A stretch of 64,000 nucleotides of DNA from JASGKO01 sp049840595. GTDB lineage: Bacteria; Verrucomicrobiota; Verrucomicrobiia; Chthoniobacterales; Chthoniobacteraceae. Positions within the stretch are counted from its first letter, which is position 1; every line of letters starts with the position of its first letter. This document shows positions 19,239 to 27,448 of the stretch, piece after piece. The notes below the pieces were generated by a model. It ran no database searches and had not been told where the DNA came from. It was given only the letters and a program-made list of their open reading frames with translations. The stretch spans positions 62,001 through 126,000 of the forward strand of contig JASGKO010000038.1 in NCBI GenBank assembly GCA_049840595.1. The letters run 5' to 3'. The position numbers were made by a program, and so were the translations under genes.

Positions 19239-20348
19239 ATGCAAGACCCTCGCTTTGATCAGCTCGCCAAGTTGCTCGTCCGTTACTCCACCGCCCTCAA
19301 GCCGGGCGACCACGTGCTGATCGATGCTTTCGACATTCCGCAAGAGATGACGATCGCCCTGATTCGCGCGGCGCGCGCGGCGAAGGCGATCCCGTTTGTG
19401 CAGACGCACCACTCCCGCATCGCCCGCGAGATGGTGAAAGGGGCGGAGGACGCACAATACGAAATCATCTCCGAGCTGGAGCTGGCGCGCATGAAAAAAA
19501 TGCAGGGCTATATCGCGCTCCGCGGCAGCGACAACGTGACCGAAATGAGCGACGTGCCTTCCGAGAAAATGCGGATGGTCATGAAGAAGCTGCACCCCGT
19601 GCTCGACCATCGCGTAAAAAAAACCCGCTGGTGCGTGCTGCGCTGGCCCACGCCGTCCATGGCCCAGCTCGCGGGCATGAGCACCGAGACGTTTGAGAAT
19701 TTCTACTTCGACGTCTGCACCTTTGACTACGCGAAGTTCAAGCCGGGCATGAAAGCGCTCAAGGCCGCGATGGAAAAGACCGACCGGGTGGAAATCAAGG
19801 GCCCGGGCACCGATTTGAAATTCAGCATCAAGGGCATTCCCGCCATCGTCTGCGGCGGCAATTACAACATCCCCGATGGCGAGGTCTTCACCGCGCCGGT
19901 GCGCGATTCGGTGGAGGGCGTGATTTCCTACAACGCGCCGACGATCTACCAAGGGACGGCCTTCGACAACATCCGCCTCGAATTCAAAGCGGGCAAGGTC
20001 GTGACCGCCACTTCGAACAATACGAAGAAGCTGAACGAGATCCTCGATTCCGATCCGGGCGCCCGCTACATCGGCGAATTTGCAATCGGGTTTAACCCAC
20101 GCATCCTGCACCCCATGCGCGATATTCTTTTCGATGAAAAGATTTGCGGTTCCTTCCACTTCACCCCCGGCCAGGCATATGAGGAGGCCGATAACGGCAA
20201 CCGCAGCCAGGTGCACTGGGATATGGTGAACATCCAGCGCAAGGACTACGGCGGCGGCTCGATTTACTTCGATGGCAAGCTGATCCGCGAAGACGGTATC
20301 TTTGTGCCCAAGGCCCTGCAGGCACTGAATCCCGACCGGTTGCAGTAA
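19239..20348 (+). CDS. M29 family aminopeptidase (thermophilic-type metallopeptidase)
   Basis: About 369 residues from ATG 19239. M29 features: metal-ligand motifs DGEVFTAPVRDSVEGV, IGEFAIGFNP, CGSFHFTPGQAYEEAD, SQVHWDMV and GGSIYFDGKLIREDGIFV. These enzymes use two Co/Zn ions and cleave N-terminal residues from peptides. The family's usual GSxHxAxGxAY is here GSFHFTPGQAY, with the His and Tyr kept. Divergent from rfaE2 with a 77-bp gap; an ATG 12 nt upstream is an alternative start. Confidence 0.9.
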   Translation: MQDPRFDQLAKLLVRYSTALKPGDHVLIDAFDIPQEMTIALIRAARAAKAIPFVQTHHSRIAREMVKGAEDAQYEIISELELARMKKMQGYIALRGSDNVTEMSDVPSEKMRMVMKKLHPVLDHRVKKTRWCVLRWPTPSMAQLAGMSTETFENFYFDVCTFDYAKFKPGMKALKAAMEKTDRVEIKGPGTDLKFSIKGIPAIVCGGNYNIPDGEVFTAPVRDSVEGVISYNAPTIYQGTAFDNIRLEFKAGKVVTATSNNTKKLNEILDSDPGARYIGEFAIGFNPRILHPMRDILFDEKICGSFHFTPGQAYEEADNGNRSQVHWDMVNIQRKDYGGGSIYFDGKLIREDGIFVPKALQALNPDRLQ

Positions 20349-20372
20349 TCGCCCCCATCCGCCGCCCGCCCC

Positions 20373-22227
20373 ATGATCAACCTGCTTCGCTCGGATCTGC
20401 TGGAAAGCGATATCGCACGCATCCTGGCTCAGGTGCCGGCGGGTCCGATCCTGCCGGGGCACGGAGATCCGAGCTGGGCCTCCGCGGCCCACCATCCCAC
20501 CGTGCAGCAGTGGCTCACCCCGGTCGGGGAACTGGCCAGCAACGAGCTGCACGATCCCTTTCCGGGTACTGGACGACGATCTCTACCGGGAGTTTTTTGC
20601 CACCGGCGGTCGGGCCAATTTCGAGCAACGCTACTTCGAGCGGCGGCGGCAGCTTTCCCGCGCGGCGATCTGCGCCCTGCTGGATGACAGCCCAGTGCAC
20701 GCCGAGTGGATGGCGAGCATGGTGGTGAAGGCGGGGGCGGTGATGGAGGAATACTCGTGGGCGCTGCCCGCGCACATCAATTCCCCTTCCGGCAAAGATC
20801 CGATGCATCTCGACCTCTTTGCAGCCGAGACCGCGATCCTCATGGCGGAGTTGCTCGATCTCTTCAACGTGCTGCTCCCGGAGACGCTGGTGACCGGCAT
20901 CCGCCAGCGGTTGCGCCGCGAGATGTTCGAGAACTATGCGAACCGCCACGAGGATTTCTGGTGGGCCAAGGCCTCAACCAACTGGAACGCGGTGTGCCAT
21001 CGCGGGGTGCTCGGCTCGGCGCTGGCCGTGGAGCAGGATCTCGATCTGGTCGCGCGCATCTTCATGCTGTCGCGCAAGTATCTGCCCATCTACCTGCGCG
21101 GCTTCGGCCAGGATGGCGCGTGCGCGGAAGGGCCCAGCTACTGGCAATACGGCTTCGGCTCCTTTGCCCTGCTCAACGAGCAACTGGAGATTCGCAGCGG
21201 CGGTGAGCTTTCCTTGTTTGAAGAAGATTCGCGCATTCGCGAGATCGCCCGCTACGGCCCGCGCATTTCGCTCTCGAATTTTCACTTCGTCAATTTCGCC
21301 GACTGCCCCCGCGAAGGCGCCCTGAATCCCGCCCTGCTCACCTATCTCGGCGAGCGGCTGGATGACGACATGCTGCGCGCCCACGGCTATCGCGGCTATA
21401 TGCGGCTGGCCGAGATGGGAGTCAATCCCGAGGCGACGCGCTGCGACCTCACCTACCTCACCCGGCTGGTGCTCAACTGCCCGCGCGAACATTCCGCCGA
21501 GCGCACGATCGAGCCGGAGGACACGTATTTCCGCGACTTCGAGATCCTCGTCGCCCATGGCCGCGACAAGGGCGGCATAATGTGGGAGTTTGCCGCGAAG
21601 GGCGGCAACAACGCCGAGCAGCATAATCACAACGACTGCGGCAGCTACCTCCTCAACCTGAACAGCGAACCGTTCATCATCGAGCTTGGCGCGCCGGAAA
21701 TGACCCGGTCTTTCCTCAAGCAGCATCGCTACGATCACCTGGCCGCGCGCACGATGGGGCACTCGCTGCCGATCATCAATGGCGTGGAACAGGCCGCCGG
21801 CCCGCAATATGTGGCCCGCATGCTCTCGTGCGAGATGAGCGAGGACCACGCCGATTTCTCGCTCGATCTCAGCGCGTGCTACCCCATCTCCGCGAACTGC
21901 AACGATCTCGTGCGGAGCTTCTACCTCGACAAAAAGAAGGGCCGCCTGCGTGTGAAGGAATTTTACGAGCTCACCGTCGCCAACTCCTACGAAACGGCGA
22001 TCATTACCGATCTGCCGATCCGTCGTCTTGAAATGAGCGTCGTCATCATGGGCGACAAATGCTCGCTCCAGGTCGTTCCTTTTGAACTGACCACGGTGGA
22101 TCGCGTGGAAGAACACGAGTTCCGCGATCATTCGGGGCAGACGAAGAAAATCTCCCGGATCGTCCTCCGCCCCGAGCGCCTCGGCGAACAAAAGTTCGTC
22201 GGCTACGAATTTGTCATCGCAAAGTAG
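20373..22227 (+). CDS. Heparinase II/III-like (PL21-like) protein, one frameshift
   Basis: About 617 residues after removing one G insertion near 20565 (HDPFP joins VLDDDLYREFFATGG). An alpha-toroid N-terminal domain (STNWNAVCHRGVLGSAL, GFGQDGACAEGPSYWQYGFG) is followed by a beta-sheet domain with NAEQHNHNDCGSYLLNLN, the heparinase II/III signature holding a catalytic/metal His. The conserved Tyr in GPSYWQYGFG matches the toroid-face Tyr of PL21. No signal peptide is visible, so action may be cytoplasmic on imported uronic-acid oligosaccharides; the substrate could be something other than heparin. It follows the M29 gene by 24 bp. Confidence 0.85.
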
Positions 22228-22235
22228 GCAAGCTG

Positions 22236-22431
22236 AAATTGAACCGCAGCAGACGCGGCGGGAAAAACTAGCCACAGAGAGTACAGAGGCACGGAGAGCA
22301 GAGGCTTATCCGCAGATTGACGTAGATTTCGCAGATCAAAATCCTACGGCACCCGGCATTTTCCATACTTCGTGCCTTCGTGGTGAAATCTTCTTTCCCG
22401 CCGCGCTCGCCGCGTCCGCCGCGGTTCAATT
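22236..22431. repeat. Composite micro-repeat island c, flanked by inverted repeats
   Basis: Fills the whole gap between two convergent genes. Left edge AAATTGAACCGCAGCAGACG and right edge CGTCCGCCGCGGTTCAATT are imperfect inverted repeats about 25-30 bp long. Inside are three 9-nt-period tracts: ACAGAG units (22272-22303), CGCAGAT units (22310-22337), and, inverted, ACGAAG units (22366-22388). It combines flavours found singly in modules a, b and d. Confidence 0.7.
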
Positions 22432-22756
22432 ATTTAAAATCGACGCTCTCCCGAACCCAGTCGAGATAAGCAGGCAGACCGGCTTGCAGATCGACCGCAA
22501 TGATTTCCGGGACGTCGTAGGGATGGAGTTCGTGCAAGCGCTTTTCCAAGACGGCGTAGGCTTCCGCCGTGGTCTTGATCAATGCCAGGGTCTCCGCCGA
22601 TCGTTCCAGCGTCCCTTTCCAGCGGTAGATGGATTCGATTTGCGGGACGAGGTTGACGCAGGCGGCCAGTTCTTCTTTGACCAATTGGTTGCCGATTCGG
22701 CGCGCCGATTCGAGATCGGGAAAAGTTGCAAAGACCAGCAGCACGCGCGCGCTCAT
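22430..22756 (-). CDS. cutA: Divalent-cation tolerance protein CutA
   Basis: 108 residues, typical CutA length. Conserved sequence: VLLVFATFPDLESARRIG, LVKEELAACVNLVPQIESIYRWKG and LHPYDVPEIIAV. Trimeric ferredoxin-like protein; the role in copper tolerance is weakly established. Start at ATG 22756, 16 bp after the mnmA stop; probably co-transcribed with mnmA. Confidence 0.93.
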   Translation of the reverse strand: MSARVLLVFATFPDLESARRIGNQLVKEELAACVNLVPQIESIYRWKGTLERSAETLALIKTTAEAYAVLEKRLHELHPYDVPEIIAVDLQAGLPAYLDWVRESVDFK

Positions 22757-22772
22757 GGTTGCCTGGGATTGC

Positions 22773-23891
22773 CTAACCGAGGGCCGCTTCTGCGGGAGCG
22801 GAAACCGTGGCATGGCGCACGATCCAGCCGCCGCCCACCACGCGATCGCCATCATAGCAGACAGCCGCCTGCCCCGGCGTCACCGCTCGCTGCGGCTCGT
22901 GCAGGCGCACCAGCGCGGTGCCATCCGCTTTCGGGAAAATGGTCGCCTTCGCACCGGGATGGGCGTAGCGAATCTTGATCGTCACCTCGAACGGCTCGAC
23001 CGGATTTTCATCGGGATGCCAGATCGTGTTGTTGAGCTCGAATTCCTCGACGATCAGATCCTCGGCGTCGCCCACGATGACGCGGCTGGTTGCCGGATCG
23101 ATGTCGATCACGTAGCGCGGCGCCGGAGAACCACCCGGCAGGCCCTTGCGCTGGCCGATGGTAAACATCTCGATGCCTTCGTGCTCGGCGAGCCGGTTGC
23201 CCGCCTTGTCGTAAATACCGCCCGGATGAAATTCCTTCTCGCCGAGGTGCGATTTCAGGAACGCCTTGTAGTCGTTCCCGGGCACGAAGCAGATTTCCTG
23301 GCTGTCCACCTTGTCCGCCACGCGAATACCGAGCTGGCGGGCAATTGCACGAATCTCCGTCTTCTCCATCGCGCCGAGCGGGAAGAGCACGCGCTTGAGT
23401 TGCGCCTGCCGGAGGCTGAAGAGGAAATACGACTGATCCTTGCGCGGGTCCACCCCCTTGCGCAGCGTCGAGTGGGTGTCGAAATGATCGACAATCGCGT
23501 AGTGACCGGTGGCGATAAATTCCGCGCCGATCGACTTCGCCTTGCCCCACAGGTTGCCGAATTTCACCTTTTCATTGCACATCACGCACGGGTTTGGCGT
23601 GCGCCCGGCTTTGTATTCGCTGGTAAAATAATCAATGACGACCCGCTCGAAATTCACCGACTCGTCCACCACATAGTGCGGGATGCCGATCGCATGGGCC
23701 ACGCCGCGGGCGTCGGCAATCGCCGAGGGGCCGCAGCACTTGTCCTCGGAGCGGGTGATGCAATCCTGCGGCCAGACTTTCATCGTCACGCCCACCACGT
23801 CGTAGCCCTGCTCTTTGAGCAACCATGCCGCCACGGAGGAATCCACTCCCCCGCTCATGCCGATTACGACTCTGGTTTTATTGGTGCTCAT
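22773..23891 (-). CDS. mnmA: tRNA-specific 2-thiouridylase MnmA
   Basis: 372 residues; thiolates U34 of tRNA Lys/Glu/Gln using persulfide sulfur. PP-loop VVIGMSGGVDSSVAAWLL, first catalytic Cys in TPNPCVMCNEKVKFG, second in DSQEICFVPGNDY, and GHYAIVDH between. C-terminal beta domains contain FTIGQRKGLPGG. ATG at 23891 matches the PP-loop spacing of the family. Confidence 0.95.
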   Translation of the reverse strand: MSTNKTRVVIGMSGGVDSSVAAWLLKEQGYDVVGVTMKVWPQDCITRSEDKCCGPSAIADARGVAHAIGIPHYVVDESVNFERVVIDYFTSEYKAGRTPNPCVMCNEKVKFGNLWGKAKSIGAEFIATGHYAIVDHFDTHSTLRKGVDPRKDQSYFLFSLRQAQLKRVLFPLGAMEKTEIRAIARQLGIRVADKVDSQEICFVPGNDYKAFLKSHLGEKEFHPGGIYDKAGNRLAEHEGIEMFTIGQRKGLPGGSPAPRYVIDIDPATSRVIVGDAEDLIVEEFELNNTIWHPDENPVEPFEVTIKIRYAHPGAKATIFPKADGTALVRLHEPQRAVTPGQAAVCYDGDRVVGGGWIVRHATVSAPAEAALG

Positions 23892-23982
23892 TTTGGGCCG
23901 GGAAGTTACGCCCATTTGCCACTAATGCAAGAGGTGAGGGAAAGGATCGCCTTGAATAAGCTATGTTCACAAACTTCCCCCA

Positions 23983-24199
23983 GTCCCAAAGGGACAACGG
24001 AAATTAGCCGGCAGTAAAAACTACCGGTTCCCGTTTAACGAAAAACAATGCGTCCCGGAGGGCCGCTGGAAGAACTGCCGCAAGCAAGTCGCACCTCCAT
24101 TTCCAGCGGCCCTCCGGGACGCAGAAGTCTTATTGCGGATGAATCCGGTGGTTCTCGCTACGCTTCACCACCGGCTTATCTCCGTCGTCCCTCCGGGAC
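23983..24199. repeat. Compound REP-like palindrome cluster
   Basis: Occupies most of the 329-bp gap between lexA and mnmA. Outer copies in opposite orientation: 23983-24027 (GTCCC AAA GGGAC, then ACGGAAATTAGCCGG...CCGG) and 24145-24199 (reverse complement: GTCCC GGA GGGAC, ACGGAGATAAGCCGG, then a GGTGGT/ACCACC hairpin). Between them is a perfect 22-bp inverted repeat, 24049-24070 and 24102-24123, with a 31-nt loop and its own CGTCCCGGAGGG core. The whole could form a large cruciform. It could end lexA transcription. I see no transposase nearby. Confidence 0.8.
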
Positions 24200-24220
24200 T
24201 TTCAGAATTGGTGAATATTT

Positions 24221-24862
24221 TCAGCGAAGGTGGCGGATCACGCTCTGGAGCAGGCCGGCGAAGGTCACCGTCTCAGCCGGAACCACCTGATCGGCAAAAC
24301 GGGCATTGGACGCTTTGAGCCGGATGTTTTCGCCCTCGTGGTAAACGCGTTTAAGGGTTCCCTCGCGATCGTCTCCCACACAGGCGGCGGCAATGGCTCC
24401 ATTAGGAACCTCCACCTCGGGACGCAGGAGAACCAGATCGCCATCCAGGATCCCGTCCCCCACCATGGAGTCGCCGCGCACCCGGAGCAGAAAGTCGCCC
24501 GGACGACTCGGCACGAGGTCTTTCGTTTCCACGATTTCCTCCACTTGAGGAATGGACTCCGCGATGGTGCCGGCGGGGATGAAGCCAAAAAGCGGCAGCC
24601 CCCCCACCCCGGCGGCGAGGCGTCCCTTGCTGGTAAGCCGAATGACCCGTGAACGCCCATGGGAACCACCAAACATGATTTCCACAAAGCCGTGGCGCTC
24701 CATCTTTTGCAGGGTGGGAGTGAGGCTGCTCTCGGCGGCGAGATTAAGCCGACGCAGAAGCTCGGGGACCAGACCGGGACGTTCCTCCCGCTCAAAGTCG
24801 GAAAGAACAAACGCAATGCGACGCTGGGCGTCGGTGAGATCGGCAGTGATCGGGCGAGCCAT
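24221..24862 (-). CDS. lexA: LexA-type SOS repressor
   Basis: 213 residues. N-terminal winged-helix region (LTDAQRRIAFVLSDFEREE, SSLTPTLQKMERHGFVEI), then a S24 peptidase domain: cleavage-site Ala-Gly in FIPAGTIAES, nucleophile Ser in RVRGDSMVGDGILDGD, and the Lys in GTLKRVYHEGENI. The helix-turn-helix differs clearly from E. coli LexA, as known for Verrucomicrobia. The start codon is at 24862 with no Shine-Dalgarno sequence; see the promoter entry. Autoregulation is likely from the operator position. A related S24 regulator remains possible. Confidence 0.88.
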   Translation of the reverse strand: MARPITADLTDAQRRIAFVLSDFEREERPGLVPELLRRLNLAAESSLTPTLQKMERHGFVEIMFGGSHGRSRVIRLTSKGRLAAGVGGLPLFGFIPAGTIAESIPQVEEIVETKDLVPSRPGDFLLRVRGDSMVGDGILDGDLVLLRPEVEVPNGAIAAACVGDDREGTLKRVYHEGENIRLKASNARFADQVVPAETVTFAGLLQSVIRHLR

Positions 24863-24899
24863 ATATCGTGTTATATCACGATATAATTTCGGATGTCAA
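24862..24899 (-). promoter_or_regulatory. lexA promoter with embedded palindromic operator; leaderless start
   Basis: Minus strand: TTGACA (24899-24894), 18-nt spacer, TATAAC (24875-24870), then 7 nt to the ATG at 24862. The expected transcription start therefore falls on or next to the A of the start codon. A 24-bp palindrome (TATATCGTG, 6-nt spacer, CACGATATA; 24862-24885) covers the -10 box and reaches the start codon. I infer that LexA binds here and blocks its own promoter. Confidence 0.75.
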
Positions 24900-24930
24900 C
24901 TGAGCACCCAAAAAATGAGCGCGTTTGCCT

Positions 24931-26013
24931 TTATTTCCGGCGCAGCGTGACCATTACTTCGATCTCGGCGGTTTGCGGGAACATGTCGAAGGCGGTGACT
25001 GAATCCAACATATAATGGGCGGCCAATCCTTTGAGATCGCGGGCCAGCGTGGCGGGATGGCAGGAGACGTAGAGGAGCCGGGCGGGCTGGGCGGCGAGTA
25101 GATGATCCACCACCCGGGCCGAAAGGCCAGCGGCGGGAGGGTCGAGGACAACGAGGGTTTTGGCTGCGGTTTCCACTCCGCCTTCGGCGAGGATTTCGCC
25201 GAGGACCTGGGCGACATCCGCAGCAAGGTAACGCTCAGTTTCACCGGCTTCGCTCCGAGCTTTGGCAATCGCTTTTTCGTTGATCTCGATCCCGATGATG
25301 CGGGGGGCATGCCCGACGAGCGCCCGGGCAAAGAAACCGGCGCCGCAGTAGGCATCGACGATCTGCTCGCAATCGTCGCCCACGACCTGGCGGGCGCGCT
25401 CCACAAGCGCGGCGGCGACGGCATCGTTGGTCTGCTCAAAAAAGGAACGGGCGCGCTGGGAAACGACGTAAGCGCCGTCTTCCAGCTTCCCGGCGCGAAT
25501 CTCGGCGCGCAAGCGGGGGAGCTTCTCGTTGACCGCCGGGGCGGCGAGAAGGCATTGCTCGATCTCGACGAGATCGTGGCTCTGCCGGGCAAAGAAGCCC
25601 GCGCGGCCACCCTTGGCGTGAATCGTGACCCGGTTGCGAAACCCGTATTCCTGCGGCGAAGCCACTACCGCGACCTCGGGCACGGAGGCGAAGCCGCCAA
25701 TCCGGCGGAGCACCTGCTCCACCTGCCCGCGCTTGATGGCGAGCTGCTCGGCATAAGCGATGTGTTGATAGGTGCAGCCCCCACAGCGCCCATAGTAAGG
25801 ACACGGGGGCGGGACCCGCTGCGGCGAGGGCTCCAGCACTTCGAGCAACCGCGCTTCGACAAAACGGTTGCGCTCGCGGGTGATGATGATCCGTGCTTTC
25901 TCCCCGGTGATCACCCCGGGCACAAAGGCCGCACGGCCATCGGGCAGGCGGGCGACTCCGTTACCGCCAAAAGCAACATCGTGAATGGCTACATCAAATT
26001 CCTGGCCGGGCAT
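24931..26013 (-). CDS. TrmA/RlmD-type rRNA/tRNA (uracil-5-)-methyltransferase
   Basis: 360 residues. TRAM-like N-terminal segment (VAFGGNGVARLPDGRAAFVPG), Fe-S cysteines in PPPCPYYGRCGGCTYQHI with the fourth Cys in IEQCLLA, SAM-binding IVDAYCGAGFFARAL and GIEINEKAI, then VVLDPPAAGLS and the catalytic Cys in LLYVSCHPATLARDL. The protein is shorter than E. coli RlmD and RlmC/RlmD/TrmA cannot be told apart here. It lies 68 bp upstream of lexA in the same direction. Confidence 0.9.
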   Translation of the reverse strand: MPGQEFDVAIHDVAFGGNGVARLPDGRAAFVPGVITGEKARIIITRERNRFVEARLLEVLEPSPQRVPPPCPYYGRCGGCTYQHIAYAEQLAIKRGQVEQVLRRIGGFASVPEVAVVASPQEYGFRNRVTIHAKGGRAGFFARQSHDLVEIEQCLLAAPAVNEKLPRLRAEIRAGKLEDGAYVVSQRARSFFEQTNDAVAAALVERARQVVGDDCEQIVDAYCGAGFFARALVGHAPRIIGIEINEKAIAKARSEAGETERYLAADVAQVLGEILAEGGVETAAKTLVVLDPPAAGLSARVVDHLLAAQPARLLYVSCHPATLARDLKGLAAHYMLDSVTAFDMFPQTAEIEVMVTLRRK

Positions 26014-26034
26014 GAGCGAAATGGAGAGTGGGCA

Positions 26035-26069
26035 AAAAAAGAGGCTTCCGCAGTATTTGCGGAAGCCTC
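26035..26069 (-). terminator. Rho-independent terminator of the TIGR04073-like gene
   Basis: Perfect 12-bp stem GAGGCTTCCGCA/TGCGGAAGCCTC with 5-nt loop (26041-26069), followed on the minus strand by a run of six T (26040-26035). It lies 26 bp after the stop at 26095 and before the methyltransferase start. Confidence 0.92.
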
Positions 26070-26094
26070 ACCTGGAGAAAGTGATCCCGGATGA

Positions 26095-26520
26095 TTAGTA
26101 ATCCGTGGGCATGCGGCTGTAGTCGAGGCGGGTTTCCCAGCCGAGCTCGGGCGGGAATTCGCTATAGCCACCATGAATCCAAGGCACATCGCTCTTGTAG
26201 AAAGGACGATAGCTGGCCTTGTAGGTCGGGAAAGGTCCGGTGATGAATTCGTAAATGCCTGCGCCTTCGCGGAAGAAGAAGCGGCAGAAGCCCTTGACGA
26301 CGCCGTAAGTCGCACCAGCGGCGTTGCCTTCCCGATCGTTGATCTGGACAATGGTCTGCGGAACTTCAGTGAAGCCCCAGATCATATTGGCGAGCGAGCG
26401 GCCGAGCTTGCGCGTGGGGCCGTAATCGTTGCCGGGAGGATCTTGAATATCAGCCATCGCATTGGCCGCAAAAGCGGTAGCGAGTGCGCCGATCAGGAGG
26501 AAACGGGAAGCAAATGTCAT
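26095..26520 (-). CDS. Exosortase-system associated protein, TIGR04073-like
   Basis: 141 residues with a signal peptide (FLLIGALATAFAANAMA). The mature part NDYGPTRKLGRSLANMIWGFTEVPQTIV followed by GVVKGFCRFFFREGAGIYEFITGPFP resembles the small secreted family TIGR04073, found in Verrucomicrobiota and Planctomycetes alongside PEP-CTERM/exosortase systems. Function unknown. It is consistent with the PEP-CTERM protein encoded at 29374-30395. The stop is followed by a strong terminator. Confidence 0.7.
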   Translation of the reverse strand: MTFASRFLLIGALATAFAANAMADIQDPPGNDYGPTRKLGRSLANMIWGFTEVPQTIVQINDREGNAAGATYGVVKGFCRFFFREGAGIYEFITGPFPTYKASYRPFYKSDVPWIHGGYSEFPPELGWETRLDYSRMPTDY

Positions 26521-26631
26521 AGATTCTTTTTAAGGCAGATTTGGGAGGCTTGGCAATGGAAGTTTTAAGAAAAATTTACGTGTTCCACAAGAATTCGCCA
26601 GCAGCGCCACGGAAATCTCGCGGAATGCGAA

Positions 26632-27327
26632 TCAGTGTTCTCCCGCGCTCTCCCCTTTCGCCCGGCGCGAAAGAATCCAGCCCAGCGCGGTAAAGAAGAT
26701 CCCGGCCGCCGTCGGGATCACATGGTGCAGCAAGGCCTCTGCTCCGCCCAACCATTGATGAATGATCGGATCTTTGAAGACGAGTTCCGCCGCCACAAAT
26801 CCCAACACCCCCCCACCCAGCCAGACGATCCAGACAAAGCGGCTCATCAAACTGGCGAGGAAACCACTGCCCCAGACCACGAGCGGCAATGAGAGGAGAA
26901 TCCCGAAAACAATGAGCCCCAAATGCCCCCGCCCCGCGGCCGCGACCGCCAGCACGTTATCCAGACTCATCACCACATCGGCCACCATGATGATCCAGAC
27001 GGCTTCGAACAACGAGGTGCCGGAGCGCACGTTTTCCCCATGGCCGCCGCTGGGCTGCACCAGCTTGTAGGCGATCCAAAAGAGAATGAGCCCGCCGACC
27101 GCCTGCAAGAAGGGGATTCCCAGCGCATAGGCGATCACCAAAATAAACAGGAGCCGGAGCACGACCGCACCGAGGGTGCCCCAAATGCGGCCCCAGAACT
27201 GCTGTTTCGGCGGCAGCGACCGCACGGCCAGCGCGATGACCAGCGCATTGTCCCCCGCCAGCGTAAGATCAATGAGAATGATACTGAGCAGCCGGAGCCA
27301 CACAGATGGGTCGGTAAAGTTTTCCAT
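26632..27327 (-). CDS. TerC family integral membrane protein
   Basis: 231 residues, seven hydrophobic helices. Signature acidic helices: ILIDLTLAGDNALVIALAVR near residue 20 and ADVVMSLDNVLAVAAAG near 120, the paired TerC motif with conserved Asp-Asn. Members are implicated in metal (Mn) export and tellurium resistance. Closest in layout to YjbE-type TerC. Divergent from greA. Confidence 0.9.
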   Translation of the reverse strand: MENFTDPSVWLRLLSIILIDLTLAGDNALVIALAVRSLPPKQQFWGRIWGTLGAVVLRLLFILVIAYALGIPFLQAVGGLILFWIAYKLVQPSGGHGENVRSGTSLFEAVWIIMVADVVMSLDNVLAVAAAGRGHLGLIVFGILLSLPLVVWGSGFLASLMSRFVWIVWLGGGVLGFVAAELVFKDPIIHQWLGGAEALLHHVIPTAAGIFFTALGWILSRRAKGESAGEH

Positions 27328-27448
27328 CAGTTTACAGCCTGTTAATTAGTTTTAAGAGAAGAGACGGCGCGGGTTTTATCCCATTCTGGAAAGAATGACA
27401 AATTTTCCTTGGCCCATTTGCGCGAGCCCGCCTACTTTTAACAGCTCT

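Noticed and set aside
19221..20552. 443-codon open frame antisense to the M29 aminopeptidase
   Set aside because: Shadow of a GC-rich gene: no family match, His/Arg-rich composition, no ribosome-binding site.
22236..22431. Possible CRISPR array in the micro-repeat island
   Set aside because: Units are 8-10 nt, degenerate and without spacers of constant length; no cas genes.
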